From assembly GCF_044582145.1 (NCBI RefSeq), contig NZ_JBDODO010000006.1: a DNA stretch of 64,000 nt. One strand, given 5' to 3'. Source of the DNA: Guyparkeria sp016278265. Its GTDB lineage: Bacteria; Pseudomonadota; Gammaproteobacteria; Halothiobacillales; Halothiobacillaceae. This document shows positions 27,013 to 35,789 of this stretch, one piece after another. How positions within the stretch are numbered: position 1 is the first letter of the stretch; each line of letters begins with the position of its first letter. A program made the position numbers and the translations under genes. The notes beneath the pieces are model-generated. The model was not told the origin of the DNA and searched no databases. It saw nothing but the letters and a program-made list of their open reading frames with translations.

Positions 27013-28370
27013 CGCCCCGCTCCCTGGTTCTCGGCGCGAGCGAAGTACTCGCGGGTGATGGCGAACACCGTGCCCGACAGGGCGATCAGCGCGATCAGGT
27101 TGGGAATGGCCATCAAGGCGTTGAGGATATCGGCCAGCAGCCAGATCAGCTCGAGGTTGGCGATCGCGCCGAGGAACAAGGCCCCGACCCAGACGTAGCG
27201 GTACGGCTTGATCACCTTCACGCCGAACAGATACTCAGCGCTACGCTCGCCGTAGTAGCTCCAGGCCACGATGGTGGTGAAGGCAAACAGCACCAGGCCG
27301 GCCGTGACCACCCAGTTGCCACCGCCGAGGCTCGCGGCGAAGGCCGCCGAGGTGAGGGCCGCCCCGCTCTCACCGGTCTCCCAGACGCCGGAAAGCACGA
27401 TCACCAACGCCGTCATGGTGCAGATGATGATGGTGTCGATGAAGGTGCCGAGCATCGCGATGGTGCCCTGGCGAACCGGGTCGTTGGTCTGCGCCGCGGC
27501 GTGGGCGATCGGCGCGGAACCCAGACCCGCCTCGTTGGAGAAGATGCCGCGGGCGACCCCGAAGCGGATCGCCGCCCAGACGGCCGCCCCGGCGAAACCA
27601 CCGGTGGCCGCCGTGCCGGTAAAGGCATCACTGACGATCTGCCCCAGTGCCGCCGGCACGTCGGTGATGTTCATCAGGATGATGACCAGCGCGAAGGCAA
27701 CGTAGAGAATCGCCATCGACGGCACCAGGTACTCGGCGAGGTGCGCGATACGGCGGATGCCGCCGATGATCACCACGAACACCAGTGCGGCCAACACGAG
27801 ACCGGTGGCCCAGTCGGGAATGGCAAGGTTCGACTCGAGCACGTCGGCCACAGAATTGGCCTGCACGGTGTTACCGATGCCGAAGGCGGCGATCATGGCG
27901 AACAGGGCGAAGGCCGCGCCGAGCCATTTCCACTTCGCGCCCATGCCGTTCTTGATGTAGTACATCGGCCCGCCGACGTAGCGACCGCGCTCGTCGACCT
28001 CGCGATAGCGCACCGCCAGCACCGCCTCGGAATACTTGGTCGCCATGCCCACCAACGCGGTCAGCCACATCCAGAAGATCGCACCGGGCCCGCCCAGGGC
28101 AATCGCGGTGGCCACCCCGGCAATATTGCCCGTGCCGATGGTCGCCGACAGTGACGTCGCCAGTGCCTGGAAGGGCGTGATGTCGCCGCGATCATCCTTG
28201 CCGGCGTGCCGACCAAGAACCAACTGGCGAAACCCGTAGCCCATCCGGCGAATCGGCATGCCGCGCAGCCCGGCGGTGAGATAGACCCCCGTGCCGAGCA
28301 ACAGGGCCAGCATCACCGGCCCCCAGACGAATCCACTGATGCTGCCAAGAAACTCGGTCACTGCGTCCAT
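27009..28370 (-). CDS. Sodium:alanine symporter, AGCS family
   Basis: 453 residues, about eleven membrane helices. AGCS proteins import alanine or glycine with Na+. Family signatures: QALATSLSATIGTGNIAGVA, GGPGAIFWMWLTALVGMATK, GGPMYYIKNGM and FSNEAGLGSAPIAHAAAQT. The start is preceded by GGAG at a long spacing. It is transcribed away from the Lon-like protease gene, with 170 nt between them, and is followed immediately by the small lipoprotein. A Na+-linked carrier fits a halophilic habitat but does not prove it. Confidence 0.9.
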   Translation of the reverse strand: MDAVTEFLGSISGFVWGPVMLALLLGTGVYLTAGLRGMPIRRMGYGFRQLVLGRHAGKDDRGDITPFQALATSLSATIGTGNIAGVATAIALGGPGAIFWMWLTALVGMATKYSEAVLAVRYREVDERGRYVGGPMYYIKNGMGAKWKWLGAAFALFAMIAAFGIGNTVQANSVADVLESNLAIPDWATGLVLAALVFVVIIGGIRRIAHLAEYLVPSMAILYVAFALVIILMNITDVPAALGQIVSDAFTGTAATGGFAGAAVWAAIRFGVARGIFSNEAGLGSAPIAHAAAQTNDPVRQGTIAMLGTFIDTIIICTMTALVIVLSGVWETGESGAALTSAAFAASLGGGNWVVTAGLVLFAFTTIVAWSYYGERSAEYLFGVKVIKPYRYVWVGALFLGAIANLELIWLLADILNALMAIPNLIALIALSGTVFAITREYFARAENQGAGR

Positions 28371-28540
28371 CGTGTCTGCTCACTCCTGTAGGTGGTTCGC
28401 GGGCAATAGCTGCAAACCCTAACCGGTTTTCCCGCCGACATGCCAGTGCGACGGGCGCGTGGCGCCCGATTACCGGCTTTCGAAACCGTGGCCGCATGCT
28501 AGTCTCGATTCCATCGCCCCCACGGATTCGAGAGGCACTC

Positions 28541-30946
28541 ATGGCCGACGCGCCCACCCGGCTGGAAGCCGATCAACTCTACCGCTCCTGCCCGGCGAGC
28601 TCATTGCCGTTCGAGACGACCGCCGAGCTCGATCCGCCGGCCGCCCCGCCGGGCCAGGAACGGGCGCTGGAGGCCCTGTCGTTCGGCACCGAGATCGGCG
28701 ACGGCGGCTTCAACCTCTACGCCCTGGGCGCGACCGGCAGCGGTAAGTACGCGGTGGTGCGCGACTTTCTCGAACGTCGCGCCCGTCGCGACGCGCCGCC
28801 GCCCAGTTGGGCCTACGTCTACAATTTTGAAGACCCCGACAAGCCCCGCTTACTGCAATTGCCCGCCCGAGCCGGCCGCGATCTGCAGTCGGACCTCGAC
28901 AACCTGATCGACGAATTTCGCACCGCCATTCCGGCAGTGTTCGAGAGCGACGAGTACCACAACCGCATCCAGGAGCTGCGCGAGACCTACAAGCGCCGCC
29001 AGCACGAGGCGATTGCCGCCATCAGCCAGGAGGCCGAAAGCCGGCACGTGGCGATGGTAAGCACGCCAAACGGGTTCACGCTGGGCCCGTATCGTGACGG
29101 CAAGATCCTCGACCCGGAGGCCTTCAGCAAGTTGCCCGAGGAAGAACAGAAGGCCTGGCAGGCGGCCATCGACGAACTCGAGGAAAAGCTCAAGGAAACC
29201 CTGCACCAGGTGCCGAAATGGCAGAAGGAGGCAGGCGAACGACTGCAGGCACTCAACGAGGAGATGCTGCGCGTGGCCGTGGGCCAACAGCTCCAGGCGC
29301 TCGAGGAGCGCTGGGCGCACCTGCTCGACGTCACACGGTTTCTCCACGCCATTCGCGACAACATCATCTCGCACGTCAACGATCTCGAGGATGACAGCAG
29401 CACCGTCCCCGAGGAGATCCTCAAGCAGTACCAGATCAACCTGATCGTCGATAACGCCGAGCTCCACGGCGCGCCGGTCATCTACGAGGACCTGCCCACC
29501 CACGCGCGGCTGATCGGGCGCATCGAGCACTACTTCCGGGAAGGCGCGCTGCTGACCGACTTCCGCCTGATTCGCGCCGGCGCCCTGCATCGCGCCAACG
29601 GCGGTTACCTGATCCTGCACGCCCGGCAGATACTGATGCAGCCGTTCGCCTGGGAGACCCTCAAACGGGCAATCTACGGCAAGCAGGTACGCATCGAGTC
29701 GCTGGAACAGCTCTACGCCGTGTTCACCACGATCACGCTGGAACCCGATCCGATCCCGCTGGACGTCAAGGTCGTGCTGATCGGCGACCGCCTGCTCTAC
29801 TACCTCCTTGCCGAATACGATCCGGACTTCGCCAAGCTGTTCAAGGTGCAGGCGGACTTCGAGGACACGCTGCCTCGCCAGGCGGAAAACGAGCTCGACT
29901 ACGCGCGCACGCTGGCGGCGATTGCCCGACGAGACGGGCTACGACCGCTCGACCGCGGGGCCGTGGCCCGCAGTATCGAGCATGCCAGCCGCCTGGCCGA
30001 CGATCGCGAGAAACTGACCGCGGGCACCCGCTCGCTGGCCGACCTGCTCGCCGAGGCGAACCAACTGGCCGCCGCGAGCCATGCCGACCACATTGCCGCC
30101 CACCACGTCGAGGCGGCCATCCGGCGCCAGGAACAACGTGCCGAGCGGCTGCGCGAACGCGCCGTCGAGGCCATCCTGCGCGAAACGTTGAACGTGCCGA
30201 CCGAGGGCGAACGGATCGGCGCGATCAACGGCCTGGCCGTCAGCGAACTGGGCGGGTTCCGCTTCGGGCTGCCCACGCGCATCACGGCCACCGCCCGCCC
30301 GGGCCGCGGCCAGGTGGTCGACATCGAGCGCGAGGCCAAGCTCGGTGGGAAGATCCACTCCAAGGCGGTAATGATCCTGTCGCGGTATCTCGCCAGCCAC
30401 TACGCGCCCGAGGGGGAGTTGTCCCTGTCGGCCAGCCTGGCCTTCGAACAGGTTTACGGCTCGATCGATGGTGACTCCGCCTCGGTGGCCGAGGTGGCTG
30501 CCCTGGTCTCGGCGATCGCGAAGGCACCCATTCGTCAGTCGCTGGCGGTCACCGGCTCGATCAACCAGCTGGGCGAGGTGCAGGCGATCGGCGGGGTCAA
30601 CGAGAAGATCGAGGGCTTTTTCCGCATCTGCCGCGACCGGGGGCTGGATGGCTCGCACGGGGTGCTGATCCCGGCCAGCAACCGGCCACACCTGATGCTC
30701 TCCCAGGAGGTGCGCAGCGCGGTCGCCGCCGGGCGCTTCCAGATACACGCAATCCACCGCGTCGAACAGGCGCTGGCCCTACTCACCGGTCTCGAGCCGG
30801 GCGAGCCGGATGCCAACGGCGTGTTCCCCGCAGACAGCCTCAACCGCCGGGTCGCCGATCGGCTGGCTCGTTTCGAGCGGGCGACGCGACACAGTCGCGA
30901 CCGCGATCACCACGGGCTGGAGCGAGACGGGCCCGGACCGGGATGA
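28541..30946 (+). CDS. Lon-type ATP-dependent protease (LonB/YcbZ-like)
   Basis: 801 residues. The N-terminal AAA region has a Walker A-like loop GATGSGKYAVV (~66) and a long helical insertion (~150-300) with EEEQKAWQAAIDELEEKLKE. The AAA core (~330-480) includes NGGYLILHARQIL and VKVVLIGDRLLYYLL. The C-terminal S16 peptidase (~560-770) has GDSAS with the catalytic serine and GGVNEKIEGFF with the catalytic lysine. It should degrade proteins in the cytoplasm using ATP. ATG at 28541 is preceded by GAGAGG. The stop overlaps the next gene by 4 nt. Confidence 0.9.
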   Translation: MADAPTRLEADQLYRSCPASSLPFETTAELDPPAAPPGQERALEALSFGTEIGDGGFNLYALGATGSGKYAVVRDFLERRARRDAPPPSWAYVYNFEDPDKPRLLQLPARAGRDLQSDLDNLIDEFRTAIPAVFESDEYHNRIQELRETYKRRQHEAIAAISQEAESRHVAMVSTPNGFTLGPYRDGKILDPEAFSKLPEEEQKAWQAAIDELEEKLKETLHQVPKWQKEAGERLQALNEEMLRVAVGQQLQALEERWAHLLDVTRFLHAIRDNIISHVNDLEDDSSTVPEEILKQYQINLIVDNAELHGAPVIYEDLPTHARLIGRIEHYFREGALLTDFRLIRAGALHRANGGYLILHARQILMQPFAWETLKRAIYGKQVRIESLEQLYAVFTTITLEPDPIPLDVKVVLIGDRLLYYLLAEYDPDFAKLFKVQADFEDTLPRQAENELDYARTLAAIARRDGLRPLDRGAVARSIEHASRLADDREKLTAGTRSLADLLAEANQLAAASHADHIAAHHVEAAIRRQEQRAERLRERAVEAILRETLNVPTEGERIGAINGLAVSELGGFRFGLPTRITATARPGRGQVVDIEREAKLGGKIHSKAVMILSRYLASHYAPEGELSLSASLAFEQVYGSIDGDSASVAEVAALVSAIAKAPIRQSLAVTGSINQLGEVQAIGGVNEKIEGFFRICRDRGLDGSHGVLIPASNRPHLMLSQEVRSAVAAGRFQIHAIHRVEQALALLTGLEPGEPDANGVFPADSLNRRVADRLARFERATRHSRDRDHHGLERDGPGPG

Positions 30947-31791
30947 CCGAGCCGCACGTCCTGCTGCTCATCGACGCCTCACCGACCAGTCGGTCGGCTC
31001 TGGCCAGTGCCGCCCGACTGGCACGACATCAGCACTGCGAACTCGTCGCCCTGTTCATCGAGGACCAGGACCTGCATGCCTCGGCCGGCCACCCGTTCAC
31101 CCGCGAGATCAGTGCCCTGTCGGGTGAATCCCGTCCGTTCGACCGCGAGATCCTGCTCATCCGCCTCGCGCAACAACGCCGCCAGATCGAGATGCTCATG
31201 GCATCGCTCGACCGGCAGGATCGGCAGGATCGGCTGGGGTGGCGATTGGACGTGGTGAGCGGGCCGGTGATCGACAATATCCGGCAGGCTGCGCTCGGCG
31301 CCGAATGGGTCGTGCTGGGCAAAGCCGGCTGGTCGGCGTCACGTGGCGGCCGATTGGGTTCCACTGCGCGGCAAATGGTAGAGACCACCCGTAGTCGACT
31401 GTTGCTTTGGCAGGAAGACGCGTTCGCTCCACAGGCCGCCATCGTTGCGCTGGTCCACCATATGGGGGACTGCGGCCCTGGGATCGAGACCGCCCGCCTG
31501 CTTGCGCTCGCTACCGACCGAAACGTCCGGCTGTTTCTTATGCCCGACGTCGATCCAGCCTCCTTACCAGCCCTCGCGTCATGGCAGCAACAGGAGGGCC
31601 CCCAGGTGACAGTCGAACGGCTTGCGGACCAAGGCCTCGAGACCCTGTGCCGCGCACTGAAGGTAAAGCCAGCCGCTGCCCTGGTGATAGACGACCGGGG
31701 CGCCTTCGCCCTCGGACTGCCAATGGCCGATCTCATCGCCCAGATAGACATCCCCATCATCCGCGTTCCCTCGCCAGCAGAGCCTGCCTGA
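30943..31791 (+). CDS. Universal stress protein-like, two-domain
   Basis: 282 residues. The N-terminal half starts HVLLLIDASPTSRSALASAA and contains VSGPVIDNIRQAALGAEWVVLGKAGW, matching a Usp-type alpha/beta fold with a phosphate-loop-like GKAGWSASRGG. The second half repeats the plan more loosely (AAIVALVHHMGDCGPGIETA; LIAQIDIPIIRVPSP). Role unknown; such proteins bind nucleotides and respond to stress. It overlaps the Lon-like gene by 4 nt and is surely co-expressed with it. A frameshifted copy of its C-terminal part lies at 32375-32615, on the other side of the DsrE gene. Confidence 0.65.
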   Translation: MTEPHVLLLIDASPTSRSALASAARLARHQHCELVALFIEDQDLHASAGHPFTREISALSGESRPFDREILLIRLAQQRRQIEMLMASLDRQDRQDRLGWRLDVVSGPVIDNIRQAALGAEWVVLGKAGWSASRGGRLGSTARQMVETTRSRLLLWQEDAFAPQAAIVALVHHMGDCGPGIETARLLALATDRNVRLFLMPDVDPASLPALASWQQQEGPQVTVERLADQGLETLCRALKVKPAAALVIDDRGAFALGLPMADLIAQIDIPIIRVPSPAEPA

Positions 31792-31794
31792 CAG

Positions 31795-31833
31795 GCAAAA
31801 AAAGGCGGCCACCCCCAAGGAGGTTAGGCCGCC
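31795..31833 (-). terminator. Terminator of the DsrE-family gene
   Basis: On the minus strand GGCGGCC / GGCCGCC is followed by seven or more T residues; it starts 26 nt after the stop codon. It may also stop the Lon-Usp transcript from the other side. Confidence 0.85.
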
Positions 31834-31858
31834 CGGTCACATCCGGCAGGAAAGACCG

Positions 31859-32302
31859 TTAGTAGCTCAACGTCACGAGGTCGTCACGGGAGAGCAGCTT
31901 GAACAGCTTGTCTGGCTTGCCGAGTTCCACCCCGTCAATCAGGTCGTCGGGTGTCAGACCTCCCTGCTTCATGCACATCGGGCAAACCAACACGCGGGCG
32001 CCGTGCTCGATTGCCATCTGCAGAGTCTCCTGGGCCGTCCGGCCGGTCGCCCCCAGCGTGTCCTGCTTGCGGTCCTTGGCGGCGAGATACACGCCGCGCA
32101 CATTGAGGTACACGATCACCTCATGGCCCCGTTTGGCGGCGTTGTACGCCTGCGCCGCGGCCATGCCTGCCGGCCAGACTTCGTCTGTCGTCAGGTTGTA
32201 GAACAATGTGTTGCCTGTGTCGGGAGCGGCAATGGCATTGCCGGATCCGATCAGGGCAAGGCCGAGAAAAAGTGGGGTGAAAAAGCGTTTGAGCATCGAC
32301 AT
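31859..32302 (-). CDS. Periplasmic DsrE-family protein
   Basis: 147 residues. An N-terminal signal peptide (MSMLKRFFTPLFLGLALIGS, cleavage near AIAAPD) precedes a DsrE/DsrF-like alpha/beta domain: LFYNLTTDEVWPAGMAAAQA, GHEVIVYLNVRGVYLA, and GARVLVCPMCMKQGGLTPDD. The CPMC cysteines sit where sulfur-carrier cysteines lie in the family, so it could bind or relay sulfane sulfur, or an oxyanion, in the periplasm. Start ATG at 32302 has GAGG 9 nt upstream. It fits a sulfur-oxidising lifestyle, but exported DsrE proteins are also found outside such bacteria. Confidence 0.8.
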   Translation of the reverse strand: MSMLKRFFTPLFLGLALIGSGNAIAAPDTGNTLFYNLTTDEVWPAGMAAAQAYNAAKRGHEVIVYLNVRGVYLAAKDRKQDTLGATGRTAQETLQMAIEHGARVLVCPMCMKQGGLTPDDLIDGVELGKPDKLFKLLSRDDLVTLSY

Positions 32303-32374
32303 GAATTATATCCTCTTGAGATTGGGTGACCTGAATCGCCAACGCCAAGTCTAGGCAATACACCTGGAGACTTT

Positions 32375-32615
32375 CAGGCAACCCCGCCGCTGGCCGGCTG
32401 GCAACAACTTGGCGAGCCGCCGCTGGTGGTGGTGGATATCATCGAACCCGACACCATCGAAACGGACACGCCATCGGACCCGTCACTTCTCCGCACCCTG
32501 CAGCAAAGTTCGGTCTCGGCGCTGGTGGCTGCAGACGATGCTTGGCCTACCTCTAGCCCACCTGATCGCCGAGATTCACGCCCCGGTGATGCGCGTCCCT
32601 CCAAGCGGCCGCTGA
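32375..32615 (+). pseudogene. Frameshifted remnant of a universal-stress-protein paralogue
   Basis: The reading PPLAGWQQLGEPPLVVVDII ... SVSALVAADDA matches the 31580-31700 part of the intact Usp-like gene (LASWQQQEGPQVTV ... PAAALVIDDRG). After about 32541 the match jumps to another frame: LGLPLAHLIAEIHAPVMRVP against LGLPMADLIAQIDIPIIRVP, ending with a stop at 32613. There is no start or N-terminal half. It is therefore a decayed partial paralogue, not a working gene. Confidence 0.7.
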
Positions 32616-32737
32616 TCGGTTCGCAAGCCCACTCAAACGCCTGCCACGGTCTCCGGGGGCGTGGTAGGATTCCCGGCCGTCGATTCGCCGTGCTGTACGC
32701 GCGAACCATCGGAATGATCCCGACCGCAGGAGACCCC

Positions 32738-33652
32738 ATGACGCCCCGCCAACCGCTCGCCCGATCCCTCCTCCTGTTCGCTATCAGCGCGCTGCTGGCC
32801 GTAATGCTGAGCACGCCCGCCGAGGCCAAGCGCTTCGGTGGCGGCAAGAGCTTCGGCTTTCTGGGCCAGAAAAGCTCACAGACCACCAACCAGCGTCAAT
32901 CCACCACGGATCAGAAGGCCACCCGTAGCCCGGGCGTTGGCCTGGGTGGCATGTTCGCCGGGCTGGCCGCCGGCGGCCTGCTGGCGTGGATGTTCATGGG
33001 CGGTGCCTTCGAGGGATTCCAACCGATGGACTTCCTCGTGATCCTGCTGCTGGCCGCCGGCGCGTTTCTCCTGATCCGTCACTTACGCGGCGGTGCCATG
33101 GGGACCCGGCCGGCCTATGCGGGCGCGTCCCGTCCGGAGCCGATGGACGAGCAACCGACCCATCAGGCCCGGGCGTCGAACGAGACACTCGGCGGCTCGA
33201 ACAACGGCAAATCGGGCGTACGCCCCGGCTCGCTGATGGACGAGTTCGGCTTTGGCGGCACGTCCGACTACCAGCCGCCCAGCTGGTTTGACGAGACCCG
33301 TTTTCTCGGCGCGGCACGTACCCATTTCACCAACCTGCAACTTGCCTGGGACGCTAACCGCATGGACGAGATCCGCGAGTTCGTCACCCCGGAACTGTTC
33401 CGTGAGCTGGTGCGCGAACGCGCCGCCCTGGGCGATGCCGAGAACGTCACCGAGGTACTCGACCTCGAAGTCTCGCTGGAGGAACTGGGCGAGGAAGGCC
33501 GGGACCTGATCGCCGCCGTGCGCTTTACCGGTCACGTGCGTGAAGACCGTGCGGCGACGGCCGAGTCACTCGACGAGACCTGGCTGGTCAGCCGCAATCT
33601 CGACGACGAGAACGCCAACTGGCTGATCGCCGGGATTCGTCAGAACCGCTGA
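32738..33652 (+). CDS. Tim44-like domain membrane protein
   Basis: 304 residues. Signal peptide/anchor (SLLLFAISALLAVMLSTPAEA) then the KRFGGGKSFG box seen in bacterial Tim44-like proteins, a Gly-rich membrane pair (~65-115), a low-complexity linker and a C-terminal Tim44-like fold (~185-300): FLGAARTHFTNLQLAWDANR, MDEIREFVTPELFRELVRER. The mitochondrial counterpart helps protein import; the bacterial role is unknown, probably at the inner membrane. ATG at 32738 has GCAGGAG 6 nt upstream; the in-frame extension upstream belongs to the Usp remnant. A terminator follows. Confidence 0.85.
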   Translation: MTPRQPLARSLLLFAISALLAVMLSTPAEAKRFGGGKSFGFLGQKSSQTTNQRQSTTDQKATRSPGVGLGGMFAGLAAGGLLAWMFMGGAFEGFQPMDFLVILLLAAGAFLLIRHLRGGAMGTRPAYAGASRPEPMDEQPTHQARASNETLGGSNNGKSGVRPGSLMDEFGFGGTSDYQPPSWFDETRFLGAARTHFTNLQLAWDANRMDEIREFVTPELFRELVRERAALGDAENVTEVLDLEVSLEELGEEGRDLIAAVRFTGHVREDRAATAESLDETWLVSRNLDDENANWLIAGIRQNR

Positions 33653-33679
33653 TCGAGACCGGAACCTGCCTACAAAAAC

Positions 33680-33715
33680 GAACCCCGCGCATCGAATCGA
33701 TTCGCGGGGTTTTTC
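33680..33715. terminator. Bidirectional terminator
   Basis: AACCCCGCG / CGCGGGGTT stem followed by TTTTT; 28 nt after the Tim44-like stop and facing the end of the DUF2173-type trio. Confidence 0.85.
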
Positions 33716-33742
33716 ATTGTCCAGACAGTTGACCTGTGCTGG

Positions 33743-34081
33743 TCAGGTATAAAACGATTCCTGAGCCAGCGCCTTCATCACCTCGGTCAGATTGGCTTCG
33801 GCATTGTCGACCACCGCCACCATGCTCGACATGCCGCATACCGTTCGCTGATCGCCATGCACGATCCAGCCGTTGGCCGGTGTCCAGCCGGGCTGGTTGA
33901 CGAACAGGGCCAACTGGTCGGCATGACCTTGGGTCATGCGTTTGAAATCCAGTGCCAGCCGCGTCAGCCGTCGGGCATCGGTGTCCGACAGCTCACCGTG
34001 TACCTGCCACGGCTCGCCGGATTCCTCGCGGAAGTGGGCGACGGCCTGAACGCCCCTTAGATTGAGAAGCTGCTTGAGCAT
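33743..34081 (-). CDS. DUF2173-type small protein, paralogue 3 of 3
   Basis: 112 residues. It shares layout with the two genes upstream: an N-terminal LLNLRGVQAVAHFREESGEP beginning like KTLSSMPGTVAAFQFDEEGR, a helical LTRLALDFKRMTQGHADQL middle and a C-terminal NGWIVHGDQRTVCGMSSMVA strand pair. The pattern fits the DUF2173 family, roadblock/LC7-like in size and secondary structure; no function is known to me. Start ATG overlaps a GAGGAGG-like ribosome site 7 nt upstream. It is the last gene of a three-gene run, 10 nt after the second. Confidence 0.6.
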   Translation of the reverse strand: MLKQLLNLRGVQAVAHFREESGEPWQVHGELSDTDARRLTRLALDFKRMTQGHADQLALFVNQPGWTPANGWIVHGDQRTVCGMSSMVAVVDNAEANLTEVMKALAQESFYT

Positions 34082-34091
34082 GACATCCTCC

Positions 34092-34430
34092 TCACCCCGC
34101 CAGGGCCTTGTAGGCGGCGTCGAAGTCGGCCTTGTCGTTGGACAACACCACGCCCTGTCGGCCGCGAGAGACCGCCGACCAATCAAGCCCGACGAAGGTG
34201 AAGCCCTGGACCGGATAGAAGCCCTTGACGTCGCTCATCCCCTCCCAACCCCGGGCCTGCATGGCGCCAATGGCCATGTTTGCCACGCAAAGATGACCGA
34301 GCAGATCAAGCGTATCTCGGTCGATCACCACATCGTCAGTGATCACCGCGTCCTCGAGTCGACCTTCCTCATCGAACTGGAACGCCGCCACGGTGCCGGG
34401 CATCGAACTGAGTGTCTTGAGATCGGACAT
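34092..34430 (-). CDS. DUF2173-type small protein, paralogue 2 of 3
   Basis: 112 residues, the same length as paralogue 3. N-terminus MSDLKTLSSMPGTVAAFQFD, then VVIDRDTLDLLGHLCVANM and a C-terminal KGFYPVQGFTFVGLDWSAVS with the same strand spacing. ATG at 34430 has AGGAGG 8 nt upstream; an ATG two codons earlier sits too close to that site. Sequence identity among the three is low, so the duplications are old. No cofactor motif is visible. Confidence 0.6.
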   Translation of the reverse strand: MSDLKTLSSMPGTVAAFQFDEEGRLEDAVITDDVVIDRDTLDLLGHLCVANMAIGAMQARGWEGMSDVKGFYPVQGFTFVGLDWSAVSRGRQGVVLSNDKADFDAAYKALAG

Positions 34431-34473
34431 GGTCATTCCTCCTTTTTGGGACGGATCGCCCGCGGGCGTCAGT

Positions 34474-34848
34474 TCAGGAATCGGGCGCATCGGCTAGACG
34501 GTCGCGCATCATGCCGAGCACCTTCCCCAAGGATCCCCGCTCGTTGTCGATCACGCAGTACACGTTGGAGATCACACAGACACTGCGCGACTTGCCATGC
34601 ATCACCCAGCCCTTGGTCGGCGCGAAACCGCAACCGCCGGCACCTGGTTGGCACACGCGGGAGAACATCGCCAACATGTCACCCTCCATTCGTACCGCCG
34701 CCACGTTTGACCGACACAGCGACGAGATCAGCCGGGTGTCGGCTGCAGACAAATCGCCCTTGTGGTGATAGTACTGATCCCCCCGGTAGGCGAAGTCGCC
34801 CGCCGCCACGACGCCGGGTTGGTCCATCAGATCACTTACCAGACTCAT
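34474..34848 (-). CDS. DUF2173-type small protein, paralogue 1 of 3
   Basis: 124 residues. N-terminus SLVSDLMDQPGVVAAGDFAY, with SLCRSNVAAVRMEGDMLAMF in the middle and KGWVMHGKSRSVCVISNVYC near the end, matching the GWIVHGDQRTVCGMSSMVA of paralogue 3. This copy alone has a cysteine-rich loop (CQPGAGGCGF). AGAGGGG precedes the ATG by ~8 nt. It heads the three-gene run and is divergent from a methyltransferase, so the promoter should lie in 34849-34962. Confidence 0.6.
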   Translation of the reverse strand: MSLVSDLMDQPGVVAAGDFAYRGDQYYHHKGDLSAADTRLISSLCRSNVAAVRMEGDMLAMFSRVCQPGAGGCGFAPTKGWVMHGKSRSVCVISNVYCVIDNERGSLGKVLGMMRDRLADAPDS

Positions 34849-34962
34849 TATGTCGCCCCTCTTCTGGACTCCGTACTCCACTTATAGACCGCTGAAGGCC
34901 AATGGGCGCGTTTTCCACATACAATCTATTAATTTCGTCAGGTTCTGGCTTATGCGGAGACC

Positions 34963-35757
34963 TTGCTTTTGCGTGAATCGCCGCCACACGTAACCCCAAA
35001 ATCGCCGGCGCCTGGCCATTTCGATAGCGTCGCCGCCGACTACGCCCGTCACCGGCCCATCTATCCGGAGGCATTGATCGAGTGGCTCGTGGGCAACTCT
35101 CGGGGCCGCGGGCTGGGGTGGGATTGTGGAACCGGCAATGGTCAGGTCGCACGGTCGCTTGCCGCGCACATGAAACAGGTGCTCGCCACGGATATCAGTG
35201 CCGCCCAGCTGGCACAGGCCCCACCGCTCGCGGGGGTAACCTTTCGCCACGCTCGGGCGGAGAATTCGGGGTTTGAACCGGGAAGCGTCGACCTGGTTGT
35301 GGTCGCCCAAGCATTGCACTGGTTCGACGTCGATGCCTTTAACCACGAAGCCAACCGTGTGCTTCGCCCTGGTGGTCTGATGGCGCAGTGGTGCTACGGG
35401 CTGATGAGAACTGGCGTCGCACCGATCGACGCCGAGGTCACCGCGTTCTACGAGCACATCGTCGGTCCGTACTGGCCGGCTGAACGTCGCCACGTCGAAA
35501 ACGGCTACCGTGACCTACCCTTCCCGTTTCAACGCATCCCGGCCAAGGCATTCTCGATGACCGCGGAATGGACACTGCCGGACTTGCTCGGCTACCTGCG
35601 GAGCTGGTCGGCCACGGCACGTCATACCCAAATGACCGGTGTCGACCCCGTCTCCGACCTGACTGATCGGCTCGTCCGTCTCTGGGGCGACTCTGAACGC
35701 ACAAGACATGTGGAGTGGCCGCTCACGCTACGCGTCGGGCGAACCAGCTGTTCCTAG
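34963..35757 (+). CDS. Class I SAM-dependent methyltransferase
   Basis: About 264 residues. FDSVAADYARHRPIYPEALI opens a Methyltransf_11/25 type domain; motif I is GWDCGTGNGQVARSLA, motif II-IV ATDISAAQLAQA and VDLVVVAQALHWFDV, then RVLRPGGLMAQWCYG. The ending LTLRVGR is typical of the trans-aconitate methyltransferase-like group. Substrate unknown. No ATG is available: the frame opens after a stop at 34930, so TTG at 34963 or 34969 (GGAG 9 nt upstream) is used. Confidence 0.8.
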   Translation: MLLRESPPHVTPKSPAPGHFDSVAADYARHRPIYPEALIEWLVGNSRGRGLGWDCGTGNGQVARSLAAHMKQVLATDISAAQLAQAPPLAGVTFRHARAENSGFEPGSVDLVVVAQALHWFDVDAFNHEANRVLRPGGLMAQWCYGLMRTGVAPIDAEVTAFYEHIVGPYWPAERRHVENGYRDLPFPFQRIPAKAFSMTAEWTLPDLLGYLRSWSATARHTQMTGVDPVSDLTDRLVRLWGDSERTRHVEWPLTLRVGRTSCS

Positions 35758-35789
35758 GGTAACCGCGGCATATCGCCAACACTCCGGGC

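Noticed and set aside
26664..28154. 496-codon frame on the plus strand
   Set aside because: Antisense to the AGCS symporter and lipoprotein; composition is typical of a GC shadow.
34846..35757. ATG start for the methyltransferase upstream of 34963
   Set aside because: An in-frame stop at 34930 and no ATG before the conserved domain; TTG is the only workable start.
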